Origin: a virus | Virus record (IMG/VR): IMGVR_UViG_3300044630_001175 | Coordinates: 1 to 21,187 of that record | Direction: 5' to 3' (one strand) | Length of the DNA: 21,187 nt | In this document: one piece after another, positions 14,841-20,928 of the stretch | Layout: every line of letters starts with the position of its first letter | How positions within the stretch are numbered: the stretch's first letter is position 1 | Position numbers and translations under genes: made by a program | The notes under the pieces: generated by a model | The model's input: the letters and a program-made list of their open reading frames with translations, nothing else | Told to the model about the DNA's origin: nothing | The model's database searches: none

Positions 14841-15028
14841 TTGATTTTTATATTAAAATGTTTAAGAATAACTTCGCCCCAAGTTCCGCCACCTTGTTTG
14901 TAAAGATGGTTAACTTGTTTAGCGCAGTCTCTAATTATTAACTCTGCAAAATGCTCATAACGTTTTTCATCCATTATGTCATCTCGTTGAGCGGCTTCTT
15001 CCCATAGTTCTTTAATTTTTTTATTCAT
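14837..15028 (-). CDS. Small hypothetical phage protein
   Basis: The protein has 63 residues, starting MNKKIKELWEEAA, with YEHFAELIIRDCAKQVNH in the middle. It looks mostly helical and charged and resembles short proteins common in tailed phages, with an FAELI(I/V)R(D/E)C core. No function is known to me. It overlaps queE by ATGA and starts three bases after the membrane-protein gene, so it is part of the queD-queE transcript. Confidence 0.72.
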   Translation of the reverse strand: MNKKIKELWEEAAQRDDIMDEKRYEHFAELIIRDCAKQVNHLYKQGGGTWGEVILKHFNIKIK

Positions 15029-15031
15029 ATG

Positions 15032-15223
15032 TTACCAATGACGTAATGTATTTGCTATGATGAAACAACATGTTATCACATGTAGTACAATCCAGAAAGT
15101 TTTTAGGAACAATGCAATTCTTGCTTCTCTTAATGTAAGAATGGGAACATCAGGCCTGTCATCATCGGTGTTACCCATTAAATGACCGGTTGCCCTAGCC
15201 CATATTTTCTCAAGCGAATTCAT
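15032..15223 (-). CDS. Small single-pass membrane protein, hypothetical
   Basis: The protein has 63 residues from the ATG at 15223, chosen because it follows AGGGAAG and yields a natural start MNSLEKIWARATGHLMG; an upstream in-frame start would lie inside queD. Residues 37-58 (ALFLKTFWIVLHVITCCFII) form one hydrophobic segment likely to span the inner membrane. The N-terminal part is soluble and acidic. I recognise the pattern as a conserved phage small protein but not its role. It overlaps queD by 14 bases and is in the same transcript. Confidence 0.72.
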   Translation of the reverse strand: MNSLEKIWARATGHLMGNTDDDRPDVPILTLREARIALFLKTFWIVLHVITCCFIIANTLRHW

Positions 15224-15692
15224 TGTCTTCCCTGTGACCACCACGCCCTGCCATATTACTATCAGTCTCACGTACCTCTACTCTACAGCACCATACACGT
15301 TTTGCTTCTTCGCTACCGCAGTTGGGCAAGAAGATTGTATTAACGTATTCATATAAGAAGTCAGCAATACCCTCACATCCAGTACGTTCTACTTCTGTAA
15401 TCTTTGCTAGTTTCAACCGACCTAGCTCTAATAGATGTTCACGCATCGGGTCATCTTGTGCGACTAATAGAGTATGGTCAAACCAATCTTCTAATACTCC
15501 CTTTAGTGGCTTCAATCCACCAAAGTCAGTTACCCAGTTACGGGCATCTAATGTGTCAGCCTCAAACTCAAAATGAAAACTCATAGCATAGCCGTGAATT
15601 AAGTTACAATGACTGTCTGCACGCCATTGACGATATGCTACAGGACCTATTTGTCTGTATGTTTTTGTTGAAAAGAATTTTTTGTTTGCCAT
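15210..15692 (-). CDS. queD: 6-carboxytetrahydropterin synthase (QueD/PTPS family)
   Basis: This 160-residue T-fold enzyme has DSHCNLIHGYAMSFHFEF at 26-43, giving His28, the catalytic-type Cys29 and His33; the third zinc His of the usual HGH is Tyr35 here. VTDFGGLKPLK, FDHTLLV (Asp72, His73), GCEGIADFLYEY (Glu107) and VRETDSNMAGR (Glu142) complete the family pattern. It converts 7,8-dihydroneopterin triphosphate, the FolE product, to 6-carboxytetrahydropterin, the QueE substrate. The HGY variant occurs in a QueD subgroup as far as I recall, so activity is still likely. The ATG follows AGGAG and a strong promoter. It heads the queD-queE-metK transcript. Confidence 0.9.
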   Translation of the reverse strand: MANKKFFSTKTYRQIGPVAYRQWRADSHCNLIHGYAMSFHFEFEADTLDARNWVTDFGGLKPLKGVLEDWFDHTLLVAQDDPMREHLLELGRLKLAKITEVERTGCEGIADFLYEYVNTIFLPNCGSEEAKRVWCCRVEVRETDSNMAGRGGHREDNEFA

Positions 15693-15700
15693 GATTTTCT

Positions 15701-15738
15701 CCTATGTTGATTATAGCATAGGCAGCAGAATTTGTAAA
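15701..15738 (-). promoter_or_regulatory. Sigma70 promoter and operator-like palindrome for queD
   Basis: On the minus strand TTTACA (15738-15733) and TATAAT (15715-15710) are 17 bases apart, with TGC just before the -10 box. A six-base inverted repeat, CCTATG...CATAGG (15701-15722), surrounds the -10 box and includes the AGG of the Shine-Dalgarno. Its position suits repressor binding, although no regulator is identified. Confidence 0.7.
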
Positions 15739-15767
15739 GCGGGAGTGATGCCAAAAGACCGCTATTC

Positions 15768-16562
15768 TTATTTACCAAAACCTAAACTTTTTCGGATTTT
15801 TGTGGCAGATATAGCATGGGTTGCATCGTCAAACGTTTCTTGTTCAATTTTATATCCCACATCACGCCCATATGTAATGTTTACAATATTTGGAACGATT
15901 TGTATCTCATATTGACCTTGATATAGCATATCCAAATCTCGTTTTATATAACTCTTTACTTGTTCTATAGCAAAAGGATTACTTCCTTGCCAGCCTTGAC
16001 AATCTCTAATCTGTATTACAACCTGTCCTGTTTTAGCAATAGCACGTTCAAACAATTTACGATGTCCTTCATGCCATGGTTGCCAACGACCTAACATTTG
16101 CACAGTTTCTTTTTGCCAATCAAATGTTGGTCTGCGTCTATCATCTAATATATGTGCGGCTACAAACTCTCCCCATTTCTCACCATGTTGTTCCGTGATT
16201 CTAAAATCATATACTTCAGGTGGAATAAAGGCTTTGTTAGTATCTTCATACCGACCTTTATCAATAGTGTCAACCCAGATAGTCCAGTCTGCTTTGAAGT
16301 TGTTACGCATTTCAACTAACGGTGCAACAAAGTCACAGATAACATAATCAACATCAGTCATGTTATCTGCTAATTCACGCATACGATGACTTTGACGAAT
16401 GCGTCCCTCAGTACTGAAGTCCCAGTCATTATACTTCTTACGCACATCATCAGCATTTAACCAACCTACACGTTTTTTATCTGCTTGTAAATGGTCAACA
16501 ATATGTTGTGCTAGATAAGTTTTACCCGATCCGGGTAAGCCCATAATTAAAATTCGCTTCAT
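15768..16562 (-). CDS. APS-kinase-like domain fused to HxGH nucleotidyltransferase
   Basis: The protein has 264 residues in two domains. Residues 1-125 form a P-loop kinase like adenylylsulphate kinase: GLPGSGKT (8-15), LNADDVRKKYNDWDFS (35-50) and a DFVAPLVEMRN strand-helix (77-87). Residues 154-264 form a nucleotidyltransferase: LGRWQPWHEGH (157-167, His164 and His167) and ISATKIR (251-257), the equivalents of HxGH and ISSTxxR. NadR joins similar activities in the opposite order, and PAPS synthetase joins APS kinase to a different nucleotidyltransferase. It could phosphorylate a small molecule and then attach a nucleotide; the substrate is unknown. It overlaps the upstream gene by ATGA. A second nucleotidyltransferase lies 300 bases upstream. 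Confidence 0.82.
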   Translation of the reverse strand: MKRILIMGLPGSGKTYLAQHIVDHLQADKKRVGWLNADDVRKKYNDWDFSTEGRIRQSHRMRELADNMTDVDYVICDFVAPLVEMRNNFKADWTIWVDTIDKGRYEDTNKAFIPPEVYDFRITEQHGEKWGEFVAAHILDDRRRPTFDWQKETVQMLGRWQPWHEGHRKLFERAIAKTGQVVIQIRDCQGWQGSNPFAIEQVKSYIKRDLDMLYQGQYEIQIVPNIVNITYGRDVGYKIEQETFDDATHAISATKIRKSLGFGK

Positions 16563-16858
16563 CTGTGTAACTCCATTAACATTAAATATTTACTATATGC
16601 TTCTGCAACTGCCGGGTGCTGTCTACGCATGTATGCTTCATGGCGCTGGCCTTGCCACAGTAGATCATACTCGCGGTATAATGTAACCAAATTTTCAAAG
16701 CCACTTCGTGTAAGTTCCATTTCAACAAGTTCTTCACGATCGGCGTAATAACTAGCGGTTTGGTTATAATTGTAGTTGAAAGTTCTGTAATCACGATCTC
16801 GGGATGCGTGAATATTCTTAACACCGAACCTATTTATAAAGTCATTAAAATCATTCAT
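16559..16858 (-). CDS. Hypothetical phage protein
   Basis: The protein has 99 residues. The N-terminal half is Asn- and Tyr-rich (DYRTFNYNYNQTASYYADRE) and the C-terminal half is helical, with LYREYDLLWQGQRHEAYMRR and HPAVAEAYSKYL. No recognised domain or membrane segment is present. It overlaps both neighbours (the nucleotidyltransferase upstream by one base, the kinase fusion downstream by ATGA), which argues for a real, co-translated gene. I know no function. Confidence 0.72.
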   Translation of the reverse strand: MNDFNDFINRFGVKNIHASRDRDYRTFNYNYNQTASYYADREELVEMELTRSGFENLVTLYREYDLLWQGQRHEAYMRRQHPAVAEAYSKYLMLMELHR

Positions 16859-17328
16859 TATTGGCCTCGCTTTTTGGTTTCACTATCATAGACACGTTTA
16901 CGTAGACTACTGGAACTGAAGGAGTGATCTCTACCGTTAAAGACAAGGCTGATGGATCTGAGTTCGCATTCACTTTTACCCGAGAATTCAGTGTTGGCAT
17001 ACTCGACCCCAAGAATTCTAACATCCACTGGGAGTATAAGTAAGAGGTCAACGAGGTCTTGCTCTGTACTGTACACAACAACTTCATCAACATAACGACA
17101 CGCCGCCAACTGGATTTGACGTTCCACAATACTTTGAACAGGCTTGTTTTTAGTGTCAGGACGATCAATTGTAGGATCACTTTGAAGACCGCATATGAGA
17201 TAGTCGCAATGGTTTCTTGCTTCACTGAGCATTGCGATATGTCCTGCGTGGAGCATGTCGAATGTTGAGAACGTGATACCAATCTTTTTACCTTGCGCTT
17301 TTAGTTCTTTAATGTGATTAAATATCAT
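16858..17328 (-). CDS. Cytidylyltransferase-like nucleotidyltransferase (RfaE/TagD type)
   Basis: The protein has 156 residues from the ATG at 17328, which overlaps the upstream TGA (ATGA); an in-frame GTG at 17346 is the alternative. IGITFSTFDMLHAGHIAML carries the HxGH motif (His27-Ala-Gly-His30), and SSSSLRKR near the C-terminus matches the ISSTxxR motif. DYLICGLQSDPT is typical of the nucleotide-binding strand. The size fits the small nucleotidyltransferases that activate glycerol-3-phosphate or heptose-1-phosphate with CTP or ATP. It probably makes an activated sugar or polyol; the substrate is not clear. Its neighbours suggest a shared carbohydrate-activation role. Confidence 0.85.
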   Translation of the reverse strand: MIFNHIKELKAQGKKIGITFSTFDMLHAGHIAMLSEARNHCDYLICGLQSDPTIDRPDTKNKPVQSIVERQIQLAACRYVDEVVVYSTEQDLVDLLLILPVDVRILGVEYANTEFSGKSECELRSISLVFNGRDHSFSSSSLRKRVYDSETKKRGQ

Positions 17329-17561
17329 TTTGAAAGAGTTCTCCACATTTTAGTTTGGTCGTGTTCTTTTAAGAATTCATCCTCACCTACAAAAGTAGGA
17401 CTATCAGCCATAATTTCATCTAATAGCCATTTAATCCGATGTAGGTCTTTTTTGATTTCAAACTGATTGTATCCATCATTATAGTTACTATGAAGTTCTA
17501 CACCACTCATATAAATTTGATGATGTACCGCATTATAGTCCATTTGTTTACGAAAGCCCAT
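17325..17561 (-). CDS. Small hypothetical phage protein
   Basis: The protein has 78 residues from the ATG at 17561, which shares a base with the folE TAA (TAATG); an in-frame TTG at 17570 would add three residues. The sequence starts MGFRKQMDYNAVHHQIYMSG and has an amphipathic helix-rich middle (FEIKKDLHRIKWLLDEIMAD). It is charged and soluble. It resembles a small conserved phage protein of unknown role. Tight overlaps with folE and the nucleotidyltransferase show it is co-translated with them. Confidence 0.72.
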   Translation of the reverse strand: MGFRKQMDYNAVHHQIYMSGVELHSNYNDGYNQFEIKKDLHRIKWLLDEIMADSPTFVGEDEFLKEHDQTKMWRTLSK

Positions 17562-18241
17562 TATTTGCAACCTTTATTAGCAATCTGTAAAAACTCTTGT
17601 CTTGCTGATGGATCAGTTTTAAATCCACCACCTAAACGACAAGTAACAGTACTACTGCCTGTATCTTCTACACCACGACTTTTAACACAATAATGCTGTG
17701 CATCAATCATAACTGCAACATCTTCTGTATCAAGGATGAACTGTAAGGTGTGAAATATCTGCTCTGTTAAACGTTCCTGAATTTGCGGACGTTTACTGAA
17801 ATATTCTACTATACGGTTGATCTTACTAAGCCCTAAAACTTTTTGTTTAGGGACATAAGCTACAGTAGCCAATCCATCAATGACTACAAAATGATGTTCG
17901 CAGTTAGATTGAACATTAACATTACGCTCTACAACCATTTCGTTGTATTGCATCTTGTTGTTAACTGTTGTACATTTAGGGAATGCTTCATAGTCTAGTC
18001 CCCAAAAGATTTCATTGACGTACATTTTAGCAACACGCTTTGGTGTGTCAATAAGACTATCATCAGTTAAGTCTAAACCGAGAGTACGCATAATCTCAGT
18101 AAAGTTACCTGCAATGATATCAATCTTTTCTTTGCGGTCTAGATTTCGTTCTTTAATTGGTGTCTCGACACCCATTTTTACTAGGTATTCGTGTACTTGT
18201 TGACCCAACTCTGGATCTGTTTTTGTTTTATTATAACTCAT
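17561..18241 (-). CDS. folE: GTP cyclohydrolase I
   Basis: The protein has 226 residues, close to E. coli FolE (222). The zinc ligands are Cys114 and His117 in SNCEHHF and Cys185 in QHYCVKSRG; DTPKRVAKMY (65-74) and GLSKINRIVEYFSKRPQIQE (137-156) are conserved family blocks. It opens GTP to 7,8-dihydroneopterin triphosphate, the substrate of QueD. The ATG follows AAGGAAGG at a good spacing. It is preceded by a 9-bp inverted repeat and a GATAAATA box, so its expression may be regulated separately. It starts the 7-deazaguanine branch completed by QueD and QueE. All ligands are present, so it should be active. Confidence 0.95.
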   Translation of the reverse strand: MSYNKTKTDPELGQQVHEYLVKMGVETPIKERNLDRKEKIDIIAGNFTEIMRTLGLDLTDDSLIDTPKRVAKMYVNEIFWGLDYEAFPKCTTVNNKMQYNEMVVERNVNVQSNCEHHFVVIDGLATVAYVPKQKVLGLSKINRIVEYFSKRPQIQERLTEQIFHTLQFILDTEDVAVMIDAQHYCVKSRGVEDTGSSTVTCRLGGGFKTDPSARQEFLQIANKGCK

Positions 18242-18276
18242 AGATAACCTTCCTTTGTGATGGTTTTATTTTGACA

Positions 18277-18300
18277 TTGTGTTACCGTTGTGTAACACAA
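18277..18300. promoter_or_regulatory. Perfect 9-bp inverted repeat in the folE leader region
   Basis: TTGTGTTAC and GTAACACAA are perfect reverse complements separated by six bases. The element lies between the end of the upstream gene and the folE ATG. It may be an operator or an RNA hairpin. No run of T follows, so it is unlikely to be a simple terminator. Confidence 0.6.
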
Positions 18301-18301
18301 G

Positions 18302-18309
18302 TATTTATC
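18302..18309 (-). promoter_or_regulatory. Late-promoter-like GATAAATA box before folE
   Basis: Read on the minus strand this is GATAAATA, the same octamer as before the plus-strand payload operon. It lies about 60 bases upstream of the folE ATG and partly overlaps the stop of the preceding gene. A single octamer in AT-rich DNA can occur by chance, so this is tentative. Confidence 0.4.
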
Positions 18310-18535
18310 ACTTTGCTTTAGCAACTGATTTTTTTGATTTAGCCTTAACTGCAGGCTTCATGTTTGTAAGTTCAGCACTTTTAATCGCTTCTCTTACATC
18401 ATTCAATAGGGCAGCATCATCCCATTCTAATTCAGTGCGACCATCAGGATAGGTAGTCACAGTTAAGTGACTACCCTTTTGTACTAGGTCCGGCAATGAA
18501 CTCACTTCTGCAAGTTGAATTTTCTTGCGAGCCAT
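18308..18535 (-). CDS. Small hypothetical phage protein with basic tail
   Basis: The protein has 75 residues. The centre reads VTTYPDGRTELEWDDAALL (26-44), consistent with a small beta-rich fold. The last 15 residues are a Lys/Ala-rich tail (VKAKSKKSVAKAK) that could contact nucleic acid. No known domain is visible. It follows the Hc1-like gene by two bases. I cannot assign a function. Confidence 0.7.
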   Translation of the reverse strand: MARKKIQLAEVSSLPDLVQKGSHLTVTTYPDGRTELEWDDAALLNDVREAIKSAELTNMKPAVKAKSKKSVAKAK

Positions 18536-18537
18536 AA

Positions 18538-18732
18538 TTAAGCCTTAGTTTTTGCTTCTGCACGTGCGGCTTTTTCTGCTGTAATCTCATTACGGCGAGC
18601 CTTAACTGCTTTAGCTAACTCTGCTAATGCTTTGCGGGCACGTGTGCCAGCTGCCGCATTACCTTTGTTAAATTTATCGTTCTCAGCATTATATGCTGCC
18701 AAACTTGTTTCAATATCATTTTGTGCGCTCAT
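18538..18732 (-). CDS. Histone H1-like (Hc1-type) small basic protein
   Basis: The protein has 64 residues with GNAAAGTRARKALAELAKA at 24-42, close to the GNKAAGTRARK core of bacterial Hc1-type histone-like proteins. The rest is Ala-, Lys- and Glu-rich helix. Members of that family bind DNA non-specifically. In a phage it might compact or shield viral DNA in the cell, or alter host chromatin. It is too short to show more, and the Hc1 match is by eye. AGGAG precedes the ATG. The next gene downstream also has a basic tail. Confidence 0.7.
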   Translation of the reverse strand: MSAQNDIETSLAAYNAENDKFNKGNAAAGTRARKALAELAKAVKARRNEITAEKAARAEAKTKA

Positions 18733-18755
18733 GTTTTCTCCTATTTGAAATGAAC

Positions 18756-19172
18756 TTATTCTGTATCACCAGAAATTACTATAGTACTATCTTCGTCTGA
18801 TAATTCTAAAGGACCGTTAAGGATGTACTCTGTATCATCATTACTCCAGCCCAACTCTTCCATACCCTCAAAGAAATCTTCTTCCCAGGCATTTTCTATT
18901 TCTTCTTGTTCTTCTTCACTCATATCATCAGGAAATTCCCATTCAGCCCAACAACCGTCGTCAAGGCTTTCAAGTTCCCAATCATAGTCACTATCACTTA
19001 GATTCAACCCTTCTTCGTTCTTTACATCAATAACGGGTTGTTCATCACTATCACATGTAAAGATACCCCAACGATAACCTTCATACCGAATAATGGTTAT
19101 ACCGTCTTTGTACCAAAACTGTTTTTCAACAGCATTCTTTTTGTGCAGTGTTTTAATTGTCCATGTTGTCAT
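18756..19172 (-). CDS. Acidic hypothetical phage protein
   Basis: The protein has 138 residues and is very acidic. The N-terminal third (MTTWTIKTLHKKNAVEKQFWYKDG onward) looks like a beta-sheet domain. Residues 60-110 are Asp/Glu-rich with Trp, including LESLDDGCWAEWEFPDDMSE. The end has YILNGPLELSDED. The layout resembles a conserved T4-like cyanophage protein, but its function is unknown. Such charge suggests DNA mimicry or binding of a basic partner; this is only a suggestion. It starts one base before the glycosyltransferase stop. Confidence 0.75.
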   Translation of the reverse strand: MTTWTIKTLHKKNAVEKQFWYKDGITIIRYEGYRWGIFTCDSDEQPVIDVKNEEGLNLSDSDYDWELESLDDGCWAEWEFPDDMSEEEQEEIENAWEEDFFEGMEELGWSNDDTEYILNGPLELSDEDSTIVISGDTE

Positions 19173-19173
19173 T

Positions 19174-20373
19174 TTAGTATTTACTCTCTCTGGTATGTTT
19201 GCGATAGTCTGTGTCCATACGCAACCATTGTTGTCCCTTACCCTCTAGAATATCACAGATTCTATCAATAGTACCATCAGTCCAATCGCTAATCTTACCT
19301 TGATTTACGTGCGGCTGATGTAACATATTGTACAACTTAATTGCCGCATCTTCAACAGACCAGGGCGCATACATTCTTGTATAATCATTCGCAAATGTTT
19401 CTGGAAAACTGCGATATGCAGGATACAATACATTACAACCTAATGCATCCGCTTCACTTACTGTGTTACTGACCCAATCTTGTAATGCACAATTAAACAA
19501 GACTCTGGTATCGTTCAACAATTCATAGTATTGATTCTTGTCAAGGTCTTCGTGAATCTTTAACAACCCACGTTTTTGCATATCTTCTGTACGCTTCATA
19601 TAACTGTCGTTGTTACTTTTCAATTTACTACCACTGAATACACAAAACTCTACACCACGATATACACCGTGACGATCCTTCATACCATAACGGTTGTAAA
19701 ATTCTTCAATTACATCCATATAGAAGTCAGGTTGCTTTTCTTGATCCCAACGAGCACTGAATGCAATACGCATTGGTCGTTCGTTAAACGGCTTGATGTT
19801 ATTATTGATACGACCACGCACTTCTTCTTTACCAAATGCTAAGCCTGAGATATTGTAGATCGGAGCCTTCCAACCTGCAATCTTCATATGCATAACCATT
19901 TCTTCATTAGAAGCAAGCACACCATCAGCAAATGAATCAACCATCTTTTCATAGTGACCCATGAACTCACTCATACCCCAGACATGAACAAAGTCATCTG
20001 GGTCAATACTTTGTGCTAGACAGCGAACAAAAATCTTAGGACGACTTGTGATCGGAATCTGTTTCATAATGTAGGGCAATGACTCAATACCCGGCTGAAA
20101 CATATCTTCAAAGTAAACTATATCACCTGCGCCTACATCGCCTTGCTTCATCATCTTAACTAGATTCATTAGTTGACTCATACCAAAGTATGTGCGACCA
20201 TGTGCGTCTAGTACTTGACCTGTAACGATAGCTTGGTCATTAGATAATGTTTCGCCGGGGACAATAACATAGTTAATGCCCCTGCGTTTGAATACACTTT
20301 CATTCCAGTCTTGTAACTGTAGTGTGTATCTTGCTTTGTAAGGCTCAAGGCCCATGTAAAATAGTTTATGCAT
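19174..20373 (-). CDS. Glycosyltransferase, GT-B fold
   Basis: The protein has 399 residues. The C-terminal Rossmann half begins RIAFSARWDQEKQPDFYMDV (202-221), with Arg208 and Lys213 in the usual phosphate-binding positions, and later NTVSEADALGCNVLYPAYRSF, corresponding to the donor-binding acidic residue and helix. The N-terminal half (1-195) lacks the GGxG loop and is diverged. It likely transfers a sugar, but donor and acceptor are unknown. Its ATG overlaps the cupin gene stop by eight bases. With the cupin it may form a mannose- or other hexose-linked pathway, which is inference. Confidence 0.8.
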   Translation of the reverse strand: MHKLFYMGLEPYKARYTLQLQDWNESVFKRRGINYVIVPGETLSNDQAIVTGQVLDAHGRTYFGMSQLMNLVKMMKQGDVGAGDIVYFEDMFQPGIESLPYIMKQIPITSRPKIFVRCLAQSIDPDDFVHVWGMSEFMGHYEKMVDSFADGVLASNEEMVMHMKIAGWKAPIYNISGLAFGKEEVRGRINNNIKPFNERPMRIAFSARWDQEKQPDFYMDVIEEFYNRYGMKDRHGVYRGVEFCVFSGSKLKSNNDSYMKRTEDMQKRGLLKIHEDLDKNQYYELLNDTRVLFNCALQDWVSNTVSEADALGCNVLYPAYRSFPETFANDYTRMYAPWSVEDAAIKLYNMLHQPHVNQGKISDWTDGTIDRICDILEGKGQQWLRMDTDYRKHTRESKY

Positions 20374-20710
20374 TATATCTTTCTATATCATTTTCATCAC
20401 AATCTTTACCATATTGAATTTCAATAATGTGACAAGGTTCATCTGTGATGTTAGTGAGTTGATGCCAGGTATTTGTCGAGACTGTAAAATATTGATGTGT
20501 AGTCATCTCTAATGGTGGTAGACTATAACCATTGTCCATGATAGAATACATTACACATTGACCTTTTATAACTAACCAATATTCATTTCGATTAGTATGC
20601 TTTTGCATACTAGTAGATGAGCCGGGTTCAATTACTAGTTCTTTAATTTTACAACCGGTAGTATCATATAAAGTATGATATTTTCCCCAAGTACGTTCTA
20701 CTGCATTCAT
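20366..20710 (-). CDS. Cupin protein, ManC C-terminal/mannose-6-phosphate isomerase-like
   Basis: The protein has 114 residues from the ATG at 20710, which overlaps the upstream TGA (ATGA); an in-frame ATG at 20734 is possible. The sequence starts MNAVERTWGKYHTL and continues IEPGSSTSMQKHTNRNEYWL, the cupin motif of type II phosphomannose isomerases (His38, Glu43), with His83 in WHQL completing a metal site and IEIQYG near the end. It may isomerise or bind a sugar phosphate. A single-domain cupin cannot be assigned a reaction from sequence alone. It precedes and overlaps the glycosyltransferase gene, supporting a sugar role. Confidence 0.82.
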   Translation of the reverse strand: MNAVERTWGKYHTLYDTTGCKIKELVIEPGSSTSMQKHTNRNEYWLVIKGQCVMYSIMDNGYSLPPLEMTTHQYFTVSTNTWHQLTNITDEPCHIIEIQYGKDCDENDIERYNA

Positions 20711-20916
20711 GGTCGTGCAAGTAATTCTGCCCATTGATCTTTTGCGCCCTTGCCGGTTGCAAATTTATTGTACTGACGATATACATAACTACGCATGTTG
20801 TACATTTCTGCTTCGTCAAATTTATAACCAAAATCTTGACAGAATGTAAGATATTTTTCCAAGTCTTCAAAGATTTGACGAACACGTGGGTTAGGTTGAA
20901 ATTGTTGTTTTGCCAT
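20707..20916 (-). CDS. Small hypothetical phage protein
   Basis: The protein has 69 residues, starting MAKQQFQPNPRVRQIFEDLE, followed by CQDFGYKFDEAEMYNMRSYVYRQYNKF segments that look helical. AAAGGA lies ten bases before the ATG. The stop overlaps the cupin start (ATGA). No domain is recognised. Its charged, helical character and length are typical of small phage proteins of unknown role. Confidence 0.7.
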   Translation of the reverse strand: MAKQQFQPNPRVRQIFEDLEKYLTFCQDFGYKFDEAEMYNMRSYVYRQYNKFATGKGAKDQWAELLARP

Positions 20917-20928
20917 TTTGATAATCCT

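Noticed and set aside
15224-15271. Longer form of the membrane protein starting inside queD
   Set aside because: The ATG at 15223 follows AGGGAAG and gives a natural N-terminus; the extra residues merely translate queD in another frame.
16831-16838. TATAAATA on the minus strand, a perfect T4 late-promoter octamer
   Set aside because: It lies within codons of the 99-residue protein (Phe-Ile-Asn-Arg) and no gene starts nearby downstream, so chance is more likely.
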